Source of the DNA: Talinum fruticosum
Taxonomy: Eukaryota; Streptophyta; Magnoliopsida; Caryophyllales; Talinaceae
Direction: 5' to 3'
Assembly: GCA_021018815.1 (NCBI GenBank)
Contig: JAITYX010000030.1
Location: 6,471,501 to 6,535,500, forward strand
Length of the DNA: 64,000 bases
Under the pieces are notes generated by a model. That model made no database searches. It was not told the DNA's origin and saw nothing but the letters and a program-made list of their open reading frames with translations. Positions 11,676 through 23,031 of this stretch are shown here, one piece after another. A program made the translations under genes and the position numbers. The first letter of the stretch is position 1. Each line of letters starts with the position of its first letter.

Positions 11676-14600
11676 AAATAAGAGAGATTTCCCTCTTTCA
11701 AAAATTACTCAACCTACCTTGTTTTATTATCATTTTTTAAGCTCCTAAGGTTAATAAGAAAAACGAAAAAATGGGGAAAAAAAAGAGACGAAACGATAAA
11801 CAAGAAATTGTATATTCATTCTAAAAAAAAAGAGAAGAAAAAGAAGAAATGTGCATTTCAGAAAAAAAAAATAAAATTGTAGAATCGAAGTGCTCATGCT
11901 ATCTATCAAAAAGCCCATGATTTAATATACTGAGCCAAGGTGCACAACTCTACAAAGTTCAGCCCAATCCTACAATCACGTTGTTTTGCATGAGTTTTGT
12001 CCCTTCCCTTTATGAAGTCCATTCATTATGATCGAAGTCAGCTAAGTTCTAACAAGTAAGTAGTTTTTTTTGGGTATCCTAGCTTCGAGTTCAGCCTAGG
12101 ACACCAGAATAGAGAAGGTATTTTTTTCGCTCTCGTTAAGATCCCCTAAATTTATTGCTCTTGTCGATCATTAAATAACACATGACTTAAGGCTACAGTT
12201 ATAAAGTCGACAGTACGACAGTTGAAGGGATTACATAATTTTAGTTAAAAACAACCAAAAATACTAATATCATTAAAGAAGATCCTCATCTAACTAATTT
12301 CACAAAGATTATTTAGTGAAGGATTCTAATTTTTGAAATATGCTAGACTATTACTTTTATTACTAACTTAATGTAATTGTACTTCCATAGCTACTATTAT
12401 ACAATATTGCGATTGTAATTTTTAAAACATATTACTTTTTTAAATATTTTGAAATTTTTTTGATTGTTTATGAAATCTGAATAGTTAATCACATATTAAA
12501 ATTTTCAAATTTAACCCGTAATTAAACTCATACAATATATTAGTACGTCATAATTCATTTACATGTACATTAATAATGTAGATTTTTCTGGTGAAATTAA
12601 TGAAGTAGATAGTAACAAAAGTGGTGATGGGAAGACATTGTCAATATCATGAAGATTGGTATTGATTTAGCCAACCATGCATTCTTATCCTTATAAACGG
12701 TAAGATTGGCATGTTGTTAGCCTCAATCTTGAGGCATTTATTTGATCTTTTTTTTCCTCAATTCAATGGTGGTAGTGACTCAAGCCTACTCAAAATGGGC
12801 AAAGCCCTAATTGCATAAAGTAGTTTCCAAGGAGACATAGATGGTCCAATCAAAGCAACTTCAAGATTGGTCCATGATCTACTTGGGTAACTATCCCTAA
12901 CTCTCCACCTAATAACTACTATATAGCTATTCTCTCCATGCCTATCCCTAAGCACATTAAGTTTTCTAATCATTTTCCCTTTGGAAACTTATTTGATCAA
13001 CTAAAACTCTTCATCTTATAGTGTTTGGTAACTTGGGCCAACTACAATCAATTGCTTATTATAACAAAGTCTTAACATTTTTAACAATATAGGTTTAGTT
13101 ATTCATATATATATATATAGACTTTTCAGCTTCTTGTTTATTACGTTTTATGTTTAATTAAGAATTCGATAAAAAAATAATGGAATGTAAATAAAAATTT
13201 ACAATTTGTATTATGAAGTGTTATAATATTTCATATCTCATTATTTGAATGACTTTTCTTTTTCTTTTTTTATGAAATTTAAATCTGATTAGAATATAAA
13301 GAAATTTTCTTTATGTCTAATAATGTTTGATGCAGGAAATATTAATAACTAATGCATTTTTATTTTTTTAAACAATGATTTTATTTAGTATTTACTACAT
13401 CATCAAATTAAAAGTTAGTTAATTAGTAAAAACATCTAGAGATGATATATTTATTTTAAATTCAATTGTTTATTTTAAAAGAACTGAACCCGTCTCCATT
13501 AAACTTGAGGTAGGTGAGGTAAAGATGCTCTAGAAGGGGGAAAGACACTAGGCCAACTAGAATCATTTGGCCTATGATCCCAAGAGTTTTTATAGGAGAA
13601 AAAAATATTACAATCAAATATGAAATTAAATACTCGTGATAATCCAGTTGTTAAATTGTAATTCCTACAGACATGATACAATATACTCTCGGATCACATG
13701 TTATGTCAAATAAATGATTGAATGAAAGAAAAAATATATATAGGGTGTGTTTAGAAAATATAAAATAAAAAAAATTATATTCAATATACTATAAAACTGT
13801 CAAAAATAACCATTGAACGATCCAATTATTGATAAGTTTCAAATTTAATTTACATAATTATTTTTCTGTTTTTTACAATTAAGGAAGAAAAAAATGGGCA
13901 ATTCATAGACATACACAAAGATGGTGAAACCTAATCCACATTCAAATTCTTAATCAGATGAAGAAAACAGTAATCAATGGTGCTAATACAACTCATAGTT
14001 TCGTTCAACAATTTCTTTAGCCACTAATTATATAATTGGGTCCCTCTTTTTGGTGTGGGGAATGAGAATTGCCGGGCGGGAATCTCTCTGTACTGAATTT
14101 TGTTCACATTAGCCACTCAAAGCCTTTATTCCATTCTATAAGCAACTCCTCCTCTTATCTGAATCCTACCTATATCCTATATATATATATATATATATAT
14201 TCTAAAACGAGTTTATGAATTTGATGACATGACATAATTTGGGAATTGAGTTATTTAACTTTTTATCAGTTATTATACTTCTCTTCTTAAACTAAAAAAT
14301 GAAGTTACACATTTTTTCTACTCTCGATTCATTTCACAAGAGTTGAGCTATCTTGTTGTCCCATATAAAGAATAAAGCTTTCCCATCACAGATTTTCTCC
14401 ATTCACATGTTTCGAACTAAAACATTATTAAAGGCAATCAAATATTTTCTTTATTTACAATACTTAAACCTAAAACCTCACTTAAGAAAATAATTATCAA
14501 ACCACTTAAATCAACCTATATTGATAAGAGGATAGAAAGGGGAAAAAAAGTAAGCGATTGTCCTTGAACCAACTAACCAAGAAAATAAGAAAAGGTAAAT

Positions 14601-15008
14601 GTAGAACTCGTGATATGATTAGTTCGAGTTGATATAGGAAATTAATATATTTACAAAATGAATTTTTTACGTTGTTATTTTTTTATAGAAACTTTTTTTG
14701 ACGTTGTTATTATCTATATATATGAGACAATTAATTTTTACTAGTTTTCTAATAATGAAAGAACAGGAATTAGGACATGCTCGGCTCAATCTTTGCATAT
14801 AAATAGATTTATACACAAGGCTCAATATATCGCTACTTACAATTTGTGTACATCAATTTTTAACACCTTTACAGGCCCAGGGAAGGGATATCAAAACCCA
14901 AACAAAAGTTCAGGAATCAAGCTCACCACATGCAAATTAATATCGAGAAGGATTCTAATGTTTTGGTAAATCAGATAGTATTACTAAAACTTGTTTTAAA
15001 TTTATGGT
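11676..15008. other. AT-rich intergenic DNA, no supported gene
   Basis: Only short spurious frames are present. A (TA)n run lies near 14178-14200. A 72-codon minus-strand frame at 12758-12973 (NSYIVVIRWRVRDSYPSRSW) lies in a less AT-rich patch, but I do not recognise it and it lacks supporting context. A modest hairpin lies near 12671-12730. Confidence 0.5.
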
Positions 15009-15024
15009 AGTAGGATTCTATATA

Positions 15025-15265
15025 TTTTTCTTTTGGAAAGGGTAAGGAGGTGAATCCACTTGGCCCCCATCTCGAGGGCAGTCCAATGAGCCACACAACA
15101 AGTCCAGGGGAGTGGGTAAGTGTCAACTTTGTTATGACAAAGTCTAACCCATCAACCCCACAATTTTCTCATAAGAAAATATAATACTTCCCCAAGATTT
15201 GAACCTTGGTAGTCGACATAAAAAATAGGGGTGAAAGCTCACTAGACTACCAACACTTTGACTAT
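15025..15265 (-). mobile_element. tRNA-derived SINE
   Basis: Read on the minus strand, the element has an A-box-like TGGTAGTCTAGTGAGC near 15252 and, about 50 bases further in, a B-box-like GGTTCAAATCTTGG near 15200. These are the internal RNA polymerase III promoter elements of tRNA-derived SINEs. It ends in an A-rich tail (CCAAAAGAAAAA). The flanks AGTAGGATTCTATATA (15009-15024) and AGTGGAATTGTATATA (15266-15281) match at 13 of 16 positions, consistent with a decayed target site duplication. Confidence 0.65.
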
Positions 15266-15781
15266 AGTGGAATTGTATATACTTATGAGGAAATGAGGGA
15301 TAAAGCAAGCTCCCAAAGAAGCTTTTTAGCTACCTCATAAATTTCAAGCTTTTCACAAGCGATTTACATCGAGCTAAGGATGGAGAAATTGCTCCCTCCC
15401 AAACTCGATCTTGGGACGAAAATATGGGAAAATTAAATTAATATTAAATATATGAATTTTAATTTCACAAACATCAGCGTATGCTTAATGATTCTGGGAG
15501 TCCCAATCCATGCAATTAAAGGGAGAGATGAACGATGAATTAGACAAGCGAGGACCCATTTGGCAGCCAATGATAGCGATAGTGTTTTGTTTTTGTGGCC
15601 TAAACATGATTCTGAGTTATCAGGGAAAAAAAAAAAGAAAGAAAGAAAGAAAGTTGAACCAACTGTTAGCATCCATTCTACCACATGTCACGCATTTATT
15701 AATGCATGTTTAGTGTTTGTTATCATTTGCTTCTCCCACCTTAACACTTGGGTAATTTAAAACAAAGTCATACCACTATTG

Positions 15782-15833
<52 letters not shown>

Positions 15834-17400
15834 TCTGTCTTCATAAAGTCGATGTGATTTTAGTCTAATGTTTAATTGATTAAGACTGATACTCTAAATA
15901 CATAATATTTTATGTTTGATTTCCTCTTCATTTATTGTATTGTGCTTGCTTTTATGTGGCTCATCCGAAATCCTTTATCTATGAAATATTAGGAGTATCA
16001 ACCCTGTACTAGGCTTGCAGTCGATAAGTAAATATCGTGCCTAGGAAGAAAGGGGATAAAAGCCTAGAAGGGGACCCAAGCCGAAGCTCGTTGCAAGCCC
16101 AACAACTCATGTCATACACAAATGAAGATTGCTCTTACCAAGGATTGAACAAGGAGCATGACAAGTGAGCAATATGACATCATGTTATCCAACGTTGGAT
16201 TATATGAGATATACAAGAGAAGAATAAAGTAGAACTCAATCTGATAAAACAGTCTAAATTTTTTTTTTTTTGTAAAAATTAACACCTTCAAAATTATCTA
16301 TATTCTAGTTGTTTTATTTGTTTGAAAAAAATAAGTTCAATTTTCAAAAACAAATTACTTTTCTGGCCAATTAAAAAAATAAAATAAACTTATTTTAATA
16401 TATCTTTTAAGATTTAATAGAGAAAATATATTAGAAAGATGTAATTTGAGCAAGTACTCCTTAGTTTGGCATTTATATTGATATCGCAGTCATTATTATG
16501 CGATTTGGATGCATTGTAAATTTTGTAAGGCAATGGTAGTAGAAGTAGTTAGAAACTATACTTATTGTAGCGTACACTTAACAACCTTTCTGATTTAACA
16601 CCACAACAGCAACCTTTCTGATGTTTTTTTATATATATATAAAAAAACAAAATGGGGCCTATGAATCCAAGAACTTTATAGTAAGTAAACCAACATTTAA
16701 CTAAAAATTGAGGTGTTATTTATTTATTAAGAGAAAAGGAAAAATACTAAAAAGTATTTATATAGTCCTTCTCCTACAAGCTATATCTAAATTATTGTTG
16801 ATAAGAATAAAAATAAAGTCCTTCCATGGATAAATAAGTATATTAAGGTGCCAAATATGTTACATATTGAATTTAATTTTCACTCTAATTTTCTATAAGG
16901 ATGTATTTTCTCAATCATACCTGTATCAAATCCCTTTTATAAAAAATCCTACTAAAAATATAAATCTTAATTTTATAAATAATATTGATAGAGATTTCAA
17001 CAAGCCACATGATCATATACGTATTAAAATGATAGTATATGACAATAAAAATGAGTAAAGGTTGCTTTATGACTTATAGAATATGCACTCTCAAGAATAT
17101 GGTAAAGTATTGTTTAAATATTACAATATCTACCTTATAATTTTACAATATTTTTTTTATTTCTCTCTTTCGATAACCGTATCATACATAAATATATGCC
17201 CAATAACAGAAAATCATATAAGACTATAAAATAGTGTCAATAGATCTCAAATTTCAATATTTTTCACTCAAGATTTCATTTTCCCTCATGCTCCGTTTTA
17301 TTTTCTTTTATCAACCTATATTTAAATTATTTTCTTTTATCAACCTATATTTAAATTTTTTTTATCAAGAGGAGTAATAAAAGAAAATACATTTAAGGGA
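15266..17400. other. Intergenic DNA with microsatellites and a possible SINE remnant
   Basis: There is no supported gene. A GAAA run sits near 15628-15652. Around 15850-16200 tRNA-like promoter scraps occur on both strands (TAGTCTAATGTTTAA near 15862; GTTCAATCCTTGG on the minus strand near 16150), which may be old SINE pieces. A palindromic TTTTTTATATATATATAAAAAA lies near 16626. Confidence 0.4.
15784..15834. repeat. (TA)n microsatellite, about 25 units
   Basis: Uninterrupted dinucleotide run in intergenic DNA upstream of the pectin acetylesterase gene. Confidence 0.95.
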
Positions 17401-18496
17401 GGTGCTCCTTTTTACATGAACAAGCTATGGCTTTTGTTTCTTCCCAAAAACCCCCAAAGAATATAGTTAGCAAACGCGGCACTATATATTTAGGGGCTTC
17501 TTGCTTTGTTTTTGGAGCGAATAAGTGTCCCCCATTGGGTTCTGCCCCTGCTTTCCTCCATATTTTTCCTTTTCCCTCCCCAAAAACATCTTTTGGGGGT
17601 TATGCCATTGCCAACCAAAAGCTCTTTCTTTCTGCCAAAGGCTCCCGCCGTCCCTACCTTACCTACATTACATAAGCTTCAAGAATCAAATTTCTCAAAC
17701 AGGGGTTTCCCATTATTTTGCAAATTGTTCAAGGTATATACACAATTATCATCTACCAATCTACCATGCTTTCTCTCTCCTCCCTCTTCCATTTTCCTGA
17801 AGTTCTAGACAACAAAGTTCGCTCCTTTGCTTGTATTTTTTTATTTATTTTGGGCATTTTGGTTATTTTCACTGTGAGAATTTGATGAAATTGAGCAGCA
17901 ATGTGGGTCTTTTGGGTTGTTGTTCTAACGTGGAAATCATTGTTTTCTGCCCTTGTTTGATTTTTTAGCATTTCTGGGTTTTTTTTTTTACTGGTAATGA
18001 ATTCTATAATCAGGCAGAGTTGTTAAGAAATCATTCAATTTGGGAAGTTTTTGTCCCCAATGTGAAAACAGCCAAATTATGCAGAAGGGTTTTGCAATGG
18101 GACATTGATTTCTCTTCAATGTTCAATCTTTTATTTTATATCTATTTATTGTTCTGGCAGAAATTTTTTATCATTTTTTTTAAGATAAGTTTTTGTGAGG
18201 GGTGCTACCAGCATGACAATCCAAATTCACTACATGTCAATTTTTACTTAATGTTAGTTCTTTGTGGGCATTTATATTGTTCGTTAGGAATCATTAGGAA
18301 TTTGATCATGTGCAATATATTATTATATTTTAGGCATGCCATTCCAATTTGTTTTCATGTTTTTCTGGGTTTTTGAGTGTTGCTTTTGTTTTTGTTTTGT
18401 TTTGGTGGGGTTTTGGTCCCCATTTTTTCCTATGTTATATTTTTATTTGTGATTGTCCCTCTGGTCATGTCATTCCCTGTTTAAAATTCATGCAGA
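17400..18496 (+). promoter_or_regulatory. Promoter and 5' leader region of the pectin acetylesterase gene
   Basis: A pyrimidine-rich leader with many CCC and TTTC stretches precedes the gene. A likely non-coding first exon ends at 17733 (TTCAAG before GTATATAC), and the first coding exon follows an acceptor TTCATGCAG ending at 18495, one base before the ATG. This would put a leader intron of about 760 bp ahead of the coding region. The transcription start is not determinable by eye. Confidence 0.5.
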
Positions 18497-21355
18497 ATGG
18501 TTGATGGAACAATTCAACAATGGATGAAACTTTTGATTTTCATGGTTGGCTTTCTGCAAACAGAAGGCTTATTTGTTGAAACTACTTACGTAACCAGCGC
18601 TGTGGATAAAGGAGCCGGTAATAATTCCTTCAATAGCTTCATGGAAAACACAACTATCGTGCCTCTATTATCTTATTTTTACCTCATATAATTTCTGCAG
18701 TTTGTTTGGACGGAAGTCCTCCTGCATATAATCTGCACAGAGGATCTGGAACAGGAATAAATAGCTGGTTGGTCCACATTGAGGTTAGCCTATCATCACA
18801 ACTAATAATTTATATTCATCTAATTTATTCATTTGGGCATATCATTCTTAGATGCATTTCTTGGTTTAGTCTCTTCTACAAATGATAGAAAAATGTTTTG
18901 GATATGTAACTGGTTGGTCCAGTCCAGATGTAAGTTTTCCTTTTCATTTTTCTTTCACCCCCTTTTCTCTATCGGTCTCTTGTAGGACCAGTGATGATAA
19001 GGTAGAAAGTATAGGTCCAGGGGACGAGGATGGGAAAAGGGATCTAGGCCGCGCTAAAGCCCAACCCGAAGACCTCATACTTGGAAGGTGGTCTAAATGT
19101 CACCGAGCCAAGTGCTCTTTAGCATTGAGGTTACTCTATTTGGCTGCTGTCATGAGTTGTGATTTAACTTTTTCATCAGTGCATGCCATTCTTGGATGCA
19201 TTTCTTGGTTTAGTCCCTTGCCAACTGTGACAAGTAAATGAGTGAATAGATTCTGCCTTTGCACATCAATTTTTCTTGTGTAGATATTATTGGTAACTCT
19301 TCTAAGGTTAGATTGTACGTGGTGTTGTTGCTTTCGTTCTGTCAGGGAGGCGGCTGGTGCAACAATGCTACGACTTGCCTCCATCGCATGAACACCCGTT
19401 TGGGATCATCCTCAAAAATGGATAAGGAACTTGCCTTTTCAGGAATTATGAGCAACAATCCAAAGTTTAACCCAGGTTCAAGCCAATTACTCAATGAAAT
19501 CCATTTTGCAATTTTAGGCAAATGCTTGAAGACATTGGCCTCACTTGCACAATTCGTTTTTAGATTTTTATAATTGGAATAGAGTTAAAATTCGGTACTG
19601 TGATGGAGCCTCGTTCACAGGAGATGTGGAAGCTGTTGATCCTGTAAGTTATTTTACAGGAACCCTCTTCAAAAATTTTGGGGGAAAAAAATCTTCAATT
19701 CACTTATGTCTCTTGTTCTACCTATGGGGTGATAGGAAACAAATCTTCATTTCCGAGGAGCTAGAATTTGGCTTGCTGTAATTGAGGAGTTACTGTCCAG
19801 GGGCATGAAGGATGCTGAAAATGTAAGACTTATTCATAGCATATTCCTTTCTTCATTTACATGCTTGTGTTTTTTCTGTGATTACTGAAGAAATGCTACA
19901 TTAGGCTCTTCTTTCTGGGTGTTCGGCTGGTGGATTGACTTCCATTTTGCATTGTGATAGCTTTCGAGCTCTTCTTCCTATGGGTACTAAAGTAAAGTGC
20001 CTCTCAGATGCTGGCTATTTCATCAATGTGTGAGATCTCTTTATCAACCTCCCTTCAACATTATGCTTTTTTCCTTCTCTATTCGTGCCTCTGGGTTGTT
20101 TTTATGAATCATAACACCACGACCTTTTCTTGTAACAGGAAGGACATTGCCGGGGAATCACGTTTTGCCACTTATTTTGAAGAGATAATTAAACTACATG
20201 TAAAGCCATCTAGATCCACTTGCTCATCATATTACTTTCTTATAAGATTTCAGCGCCTCTGCTTATCGGGGGTTGAGACGGGTATATCTAGATCTTCCCA
20301 TATCCTACTTTGATGGGGATACATATGGAGCAGTGATTGTTGTTTTTATTAGTTAAGAATATTTGTCAACCAAATTGTCAGTTCTGATTCTTATTTTCAG
20401 TATGCTTCATTTAATCTGTTGAGCAGGGTTCAGAGAAAAATTTACCTGCATCTTGCACCACAAGTTTTAGCCCTGGTTTGGTAAGTTTGTGGGTTCTGTT
20501 TTGTGACACTCCAACTGATAATGATCTCTTCAGCGGTTCTGATGTGTCAAAATTTATGTTCTAGTGCTTCTTCCCACAATACGTGGCGCAGAAGATCCAG
20601 ACTCCACTCTTCATCCTCAATGCTGCATACGATTCGTGGCAGGTCAGTAGATTCACTTTTCCAATCACTTACAGAACTATTCTGCATCTCATGTCAAATT
20701 GCCAAGGGATCTGTGTCATCAGATCTTTCTGGAATCAGGATATTGATCTATGCCTTGAAGTGATCATTGACCTCCAGCTACTTCCCAGGGTTAAGGGTGT
20801 GTATTTCAATATCCTTTTACACCGGCTTTGAAGGGATCCACACTAGGTGGTGTTTACTATGCTATAGTTTATGCTGGATTCTTTCATCTCATTAGCAACC
20901 CCCTCCCGGGGACTATGCTATAGTTTATGCTGGATTCATCCATCTCATTAGTGTCTTTGTTCTTTCTAACTCTATTTTTGGAAGGTCAGGCATTGTTTCT
21001 TGTTTGCATATAGCAAAACCATGATAAATAATAATCCCTTATGTGTACTTATCGGCTCCTGGAAACCCAAGAATGGCAATTTATATGAACAATGAAAGCA
21101 AAATAATGCTGCAGAAAAGCTATGTTGCTTGGGCTTAGCATATAAACAATGAGATTGATGCTAACCAACTCACCCCGAAATATTATTCACAAATCGGCTC
21201 TAAGTCATAGTTTTGAAGGATCAGGAGCGCTTTCTTTTTGTGCATAGTAAAATCCTGATCATCCCTTTTGTCTTTCTGGCAAGAGAGTGATTCAGTTGGG
21301 ATTTTGAAGATGCTTATGATGATGATTACACCATTAATTAGTAGCTTCACCTTCA

Positions 21356-21396
<41 letters not shown>

Positions 21397-22507
21397 GCTT
21401 TGTGTATAAATCCACTCATATCCAAGCACGTATTCTGTCAACAGATAAGGAACATTGTTGCCCCGGGTGTTGACGATCCTCATGGTTTCTGGTCTGATTG
21501 CAAGCTCAATATTGACAAATGCTCTCCAGAACAACTTAAAGTCATGCAAGGTTCATGGCTTTACCCCAAAATTTTCTTCCTTTTACTTAGAATTTGATGA
21601 TAAAAGAACTTCAACATAAATTACAATCCCATTCAATTTCATTAAATCCTTTTGTTTTACTTGTTTCGGCTTCGTCAGACTACAGGTCACATTTCTTACA
21701 AGCATTGACAGAAGTGAGCAGATCACCCTCGGTAGGACTGTTCATAAACTCCTGCTATGCTCATTGCCAAACTGAAATACAAGAAACATGGTTTGCCAAA
21801 GACTCTCCTGTTTTGAACAATACGGTAAATTCTATGCTTTCTTTCTGAGTCTTACACCATAAGTCAATAATTAGGCTAGTGAACAGCGTTTGTTCAATAC
21901 TTCTTGTCCAAAACCATCGACTGACCCCACAAAGCAACATCTGAGTGAGATAGGGTTCAATCAAGTTATTTTTGTTTCCTGGTCTTATTCGGCTCTATTG
22001 TCATTTTATCCAATGAACTTGTCCAGAAAATACAATCAATTCTAAAACAGGAGAGTTTGGGCTTGGTTTGGTTTCGGTTGGACAATTTCAGCTTGGGTAA
22101 AAATCATGTTGCCTTACCTCAAGACTTCTACTCAAGTCTACTTTCAAGTTAATTAATCAAGGCACGTCGCTATTGTCAAGTCTACTTGGTAATTGCACTC
22201 GTGTTTGCTATCTACCTGAGAATCAGACTTTGACTGCCTTTAGTTGGATGAAGAGCCTGAGTTACATAGGCTCTAGCTCAATTTTTCTACCTTACTCTTT
22301 TCAACTCCCCCGACACCGACCCCCTTTCAACAAGAAGAAGAAAGCACACTAACTGCTTATGTGAAATTTATGTTGCAGACAATAGCAGTAGCAGTTGCAG
22401 ATTGGTTTTATGACCAGAAGCCATTCGAGGCAATAGATTGTCCTTTCCCCTGTGACAGAAGTTGCCATAATCGCGTTTTTGATCCACAAGAACGTCTACT
22501 AATATAA
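18497..22507 (+). CDS. PAE: Pectin acetylesterase (CE13, PAE family), 12 coding exons
   Basis: This enzyme removes acetyl esters from cell-wall pectin in the apoplast. Exons: 18497-18617, 18701-18783, 19346-19475, 19564-19643, 19736-19822, 19905-20029, 20139-20199, 20427-20480, 20565-20642, 21445-21550, 21679-21824, 22379-22507. All introns are GT-AG, phases agree, and the sum is exactly 400 codons including TAA, the family's usual size. The N terminus has a hydrophobic stretch ([10 protein letters not shown]), so it is probably secreted. [14 protein letters not shown] opens the catalytic region at about residue 43, GGGWCNN starts at 69, nucleophile Ser174 lies in GCSAGG, Asp270 in AAYDSW and His337 in CYAHC. 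No defect is seen. It converges on the UGT pseudogene downstream. Confidence 0.95.
20855..20951 (+). repeat. Tandem duplication inside intron 9 of the PAE gene
   Basis: CTATGCTATAGTTTATGCTG and the following bases to CATCTCATTAG occur twice, starting near 20857 and near 20913, separated by CAACCCCCTCCCGGGGA. A (TA)n run lies in the same intron at about 21358-21386. Confidence 0.85.
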
Positions 22508-23031
22508 ATTCTTTGAGCTAAAGCCTATATATGTGTACACAAATATATACTTGCAAGGTTGTACAATGGAAAAGCATGATATAGGTCAGATAAAAGGGAA
22601 GCATTTATTCATTAATAGTTTCGGAACAATAATTCAGCTTGGCATTCAACCTATTGCCAGATGCATTCATTTACTCATCTTGTTCTTATTTTCTTTAACA
22701 TTAAGAATGTATAATTGATTATTGATTATTGATTATTCAATTATGAAATTTATATACATGCCTTGTACAAAATAGGAGTTGAGTTTCAACCCTCTTTTCC
22801 GATGTTAATGCTATTCTCCACTTCATGGAATAGCAAGAAGCTACAGACCTAAATTGATAATTGCATTTCAACTAACATAGTGCTACATCATTTAAGACCT
22901 CATTATACAGCATCGTATTTTTACAAGACTTTGCACCGAACTTTGGCCGTGCCCCTCAAAGGGTTACAAGGTCCAACAATATCTAGCCATTACATAGGAT
23001 GTTGATGTTGCCTCCAATAAGGAATACAATT
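22508..23031. other. Intergenic space between convergent genes
   Basis: Holds the 3' untranslated regions of the PAE gene (+) and the UGT copy A (-). The duplicated block starts at about 22716 with repeated TTGATTATTGATTATT. Confidence 0.6.

Noticed and set aside
12758..12973. 72-codon minus-strand frame as a host gene
   Set aside because: No recognised motif, no flanking exons, and codon context is AT-rich intergenic DNA.
17427..17808. Open frames in the PAE leader region as a separate gene
   Set aside because: Three overlapping frames in a low-complexity pyrimidine-rich leader, with no motif; the region fits a 5' UTR and leader intron.
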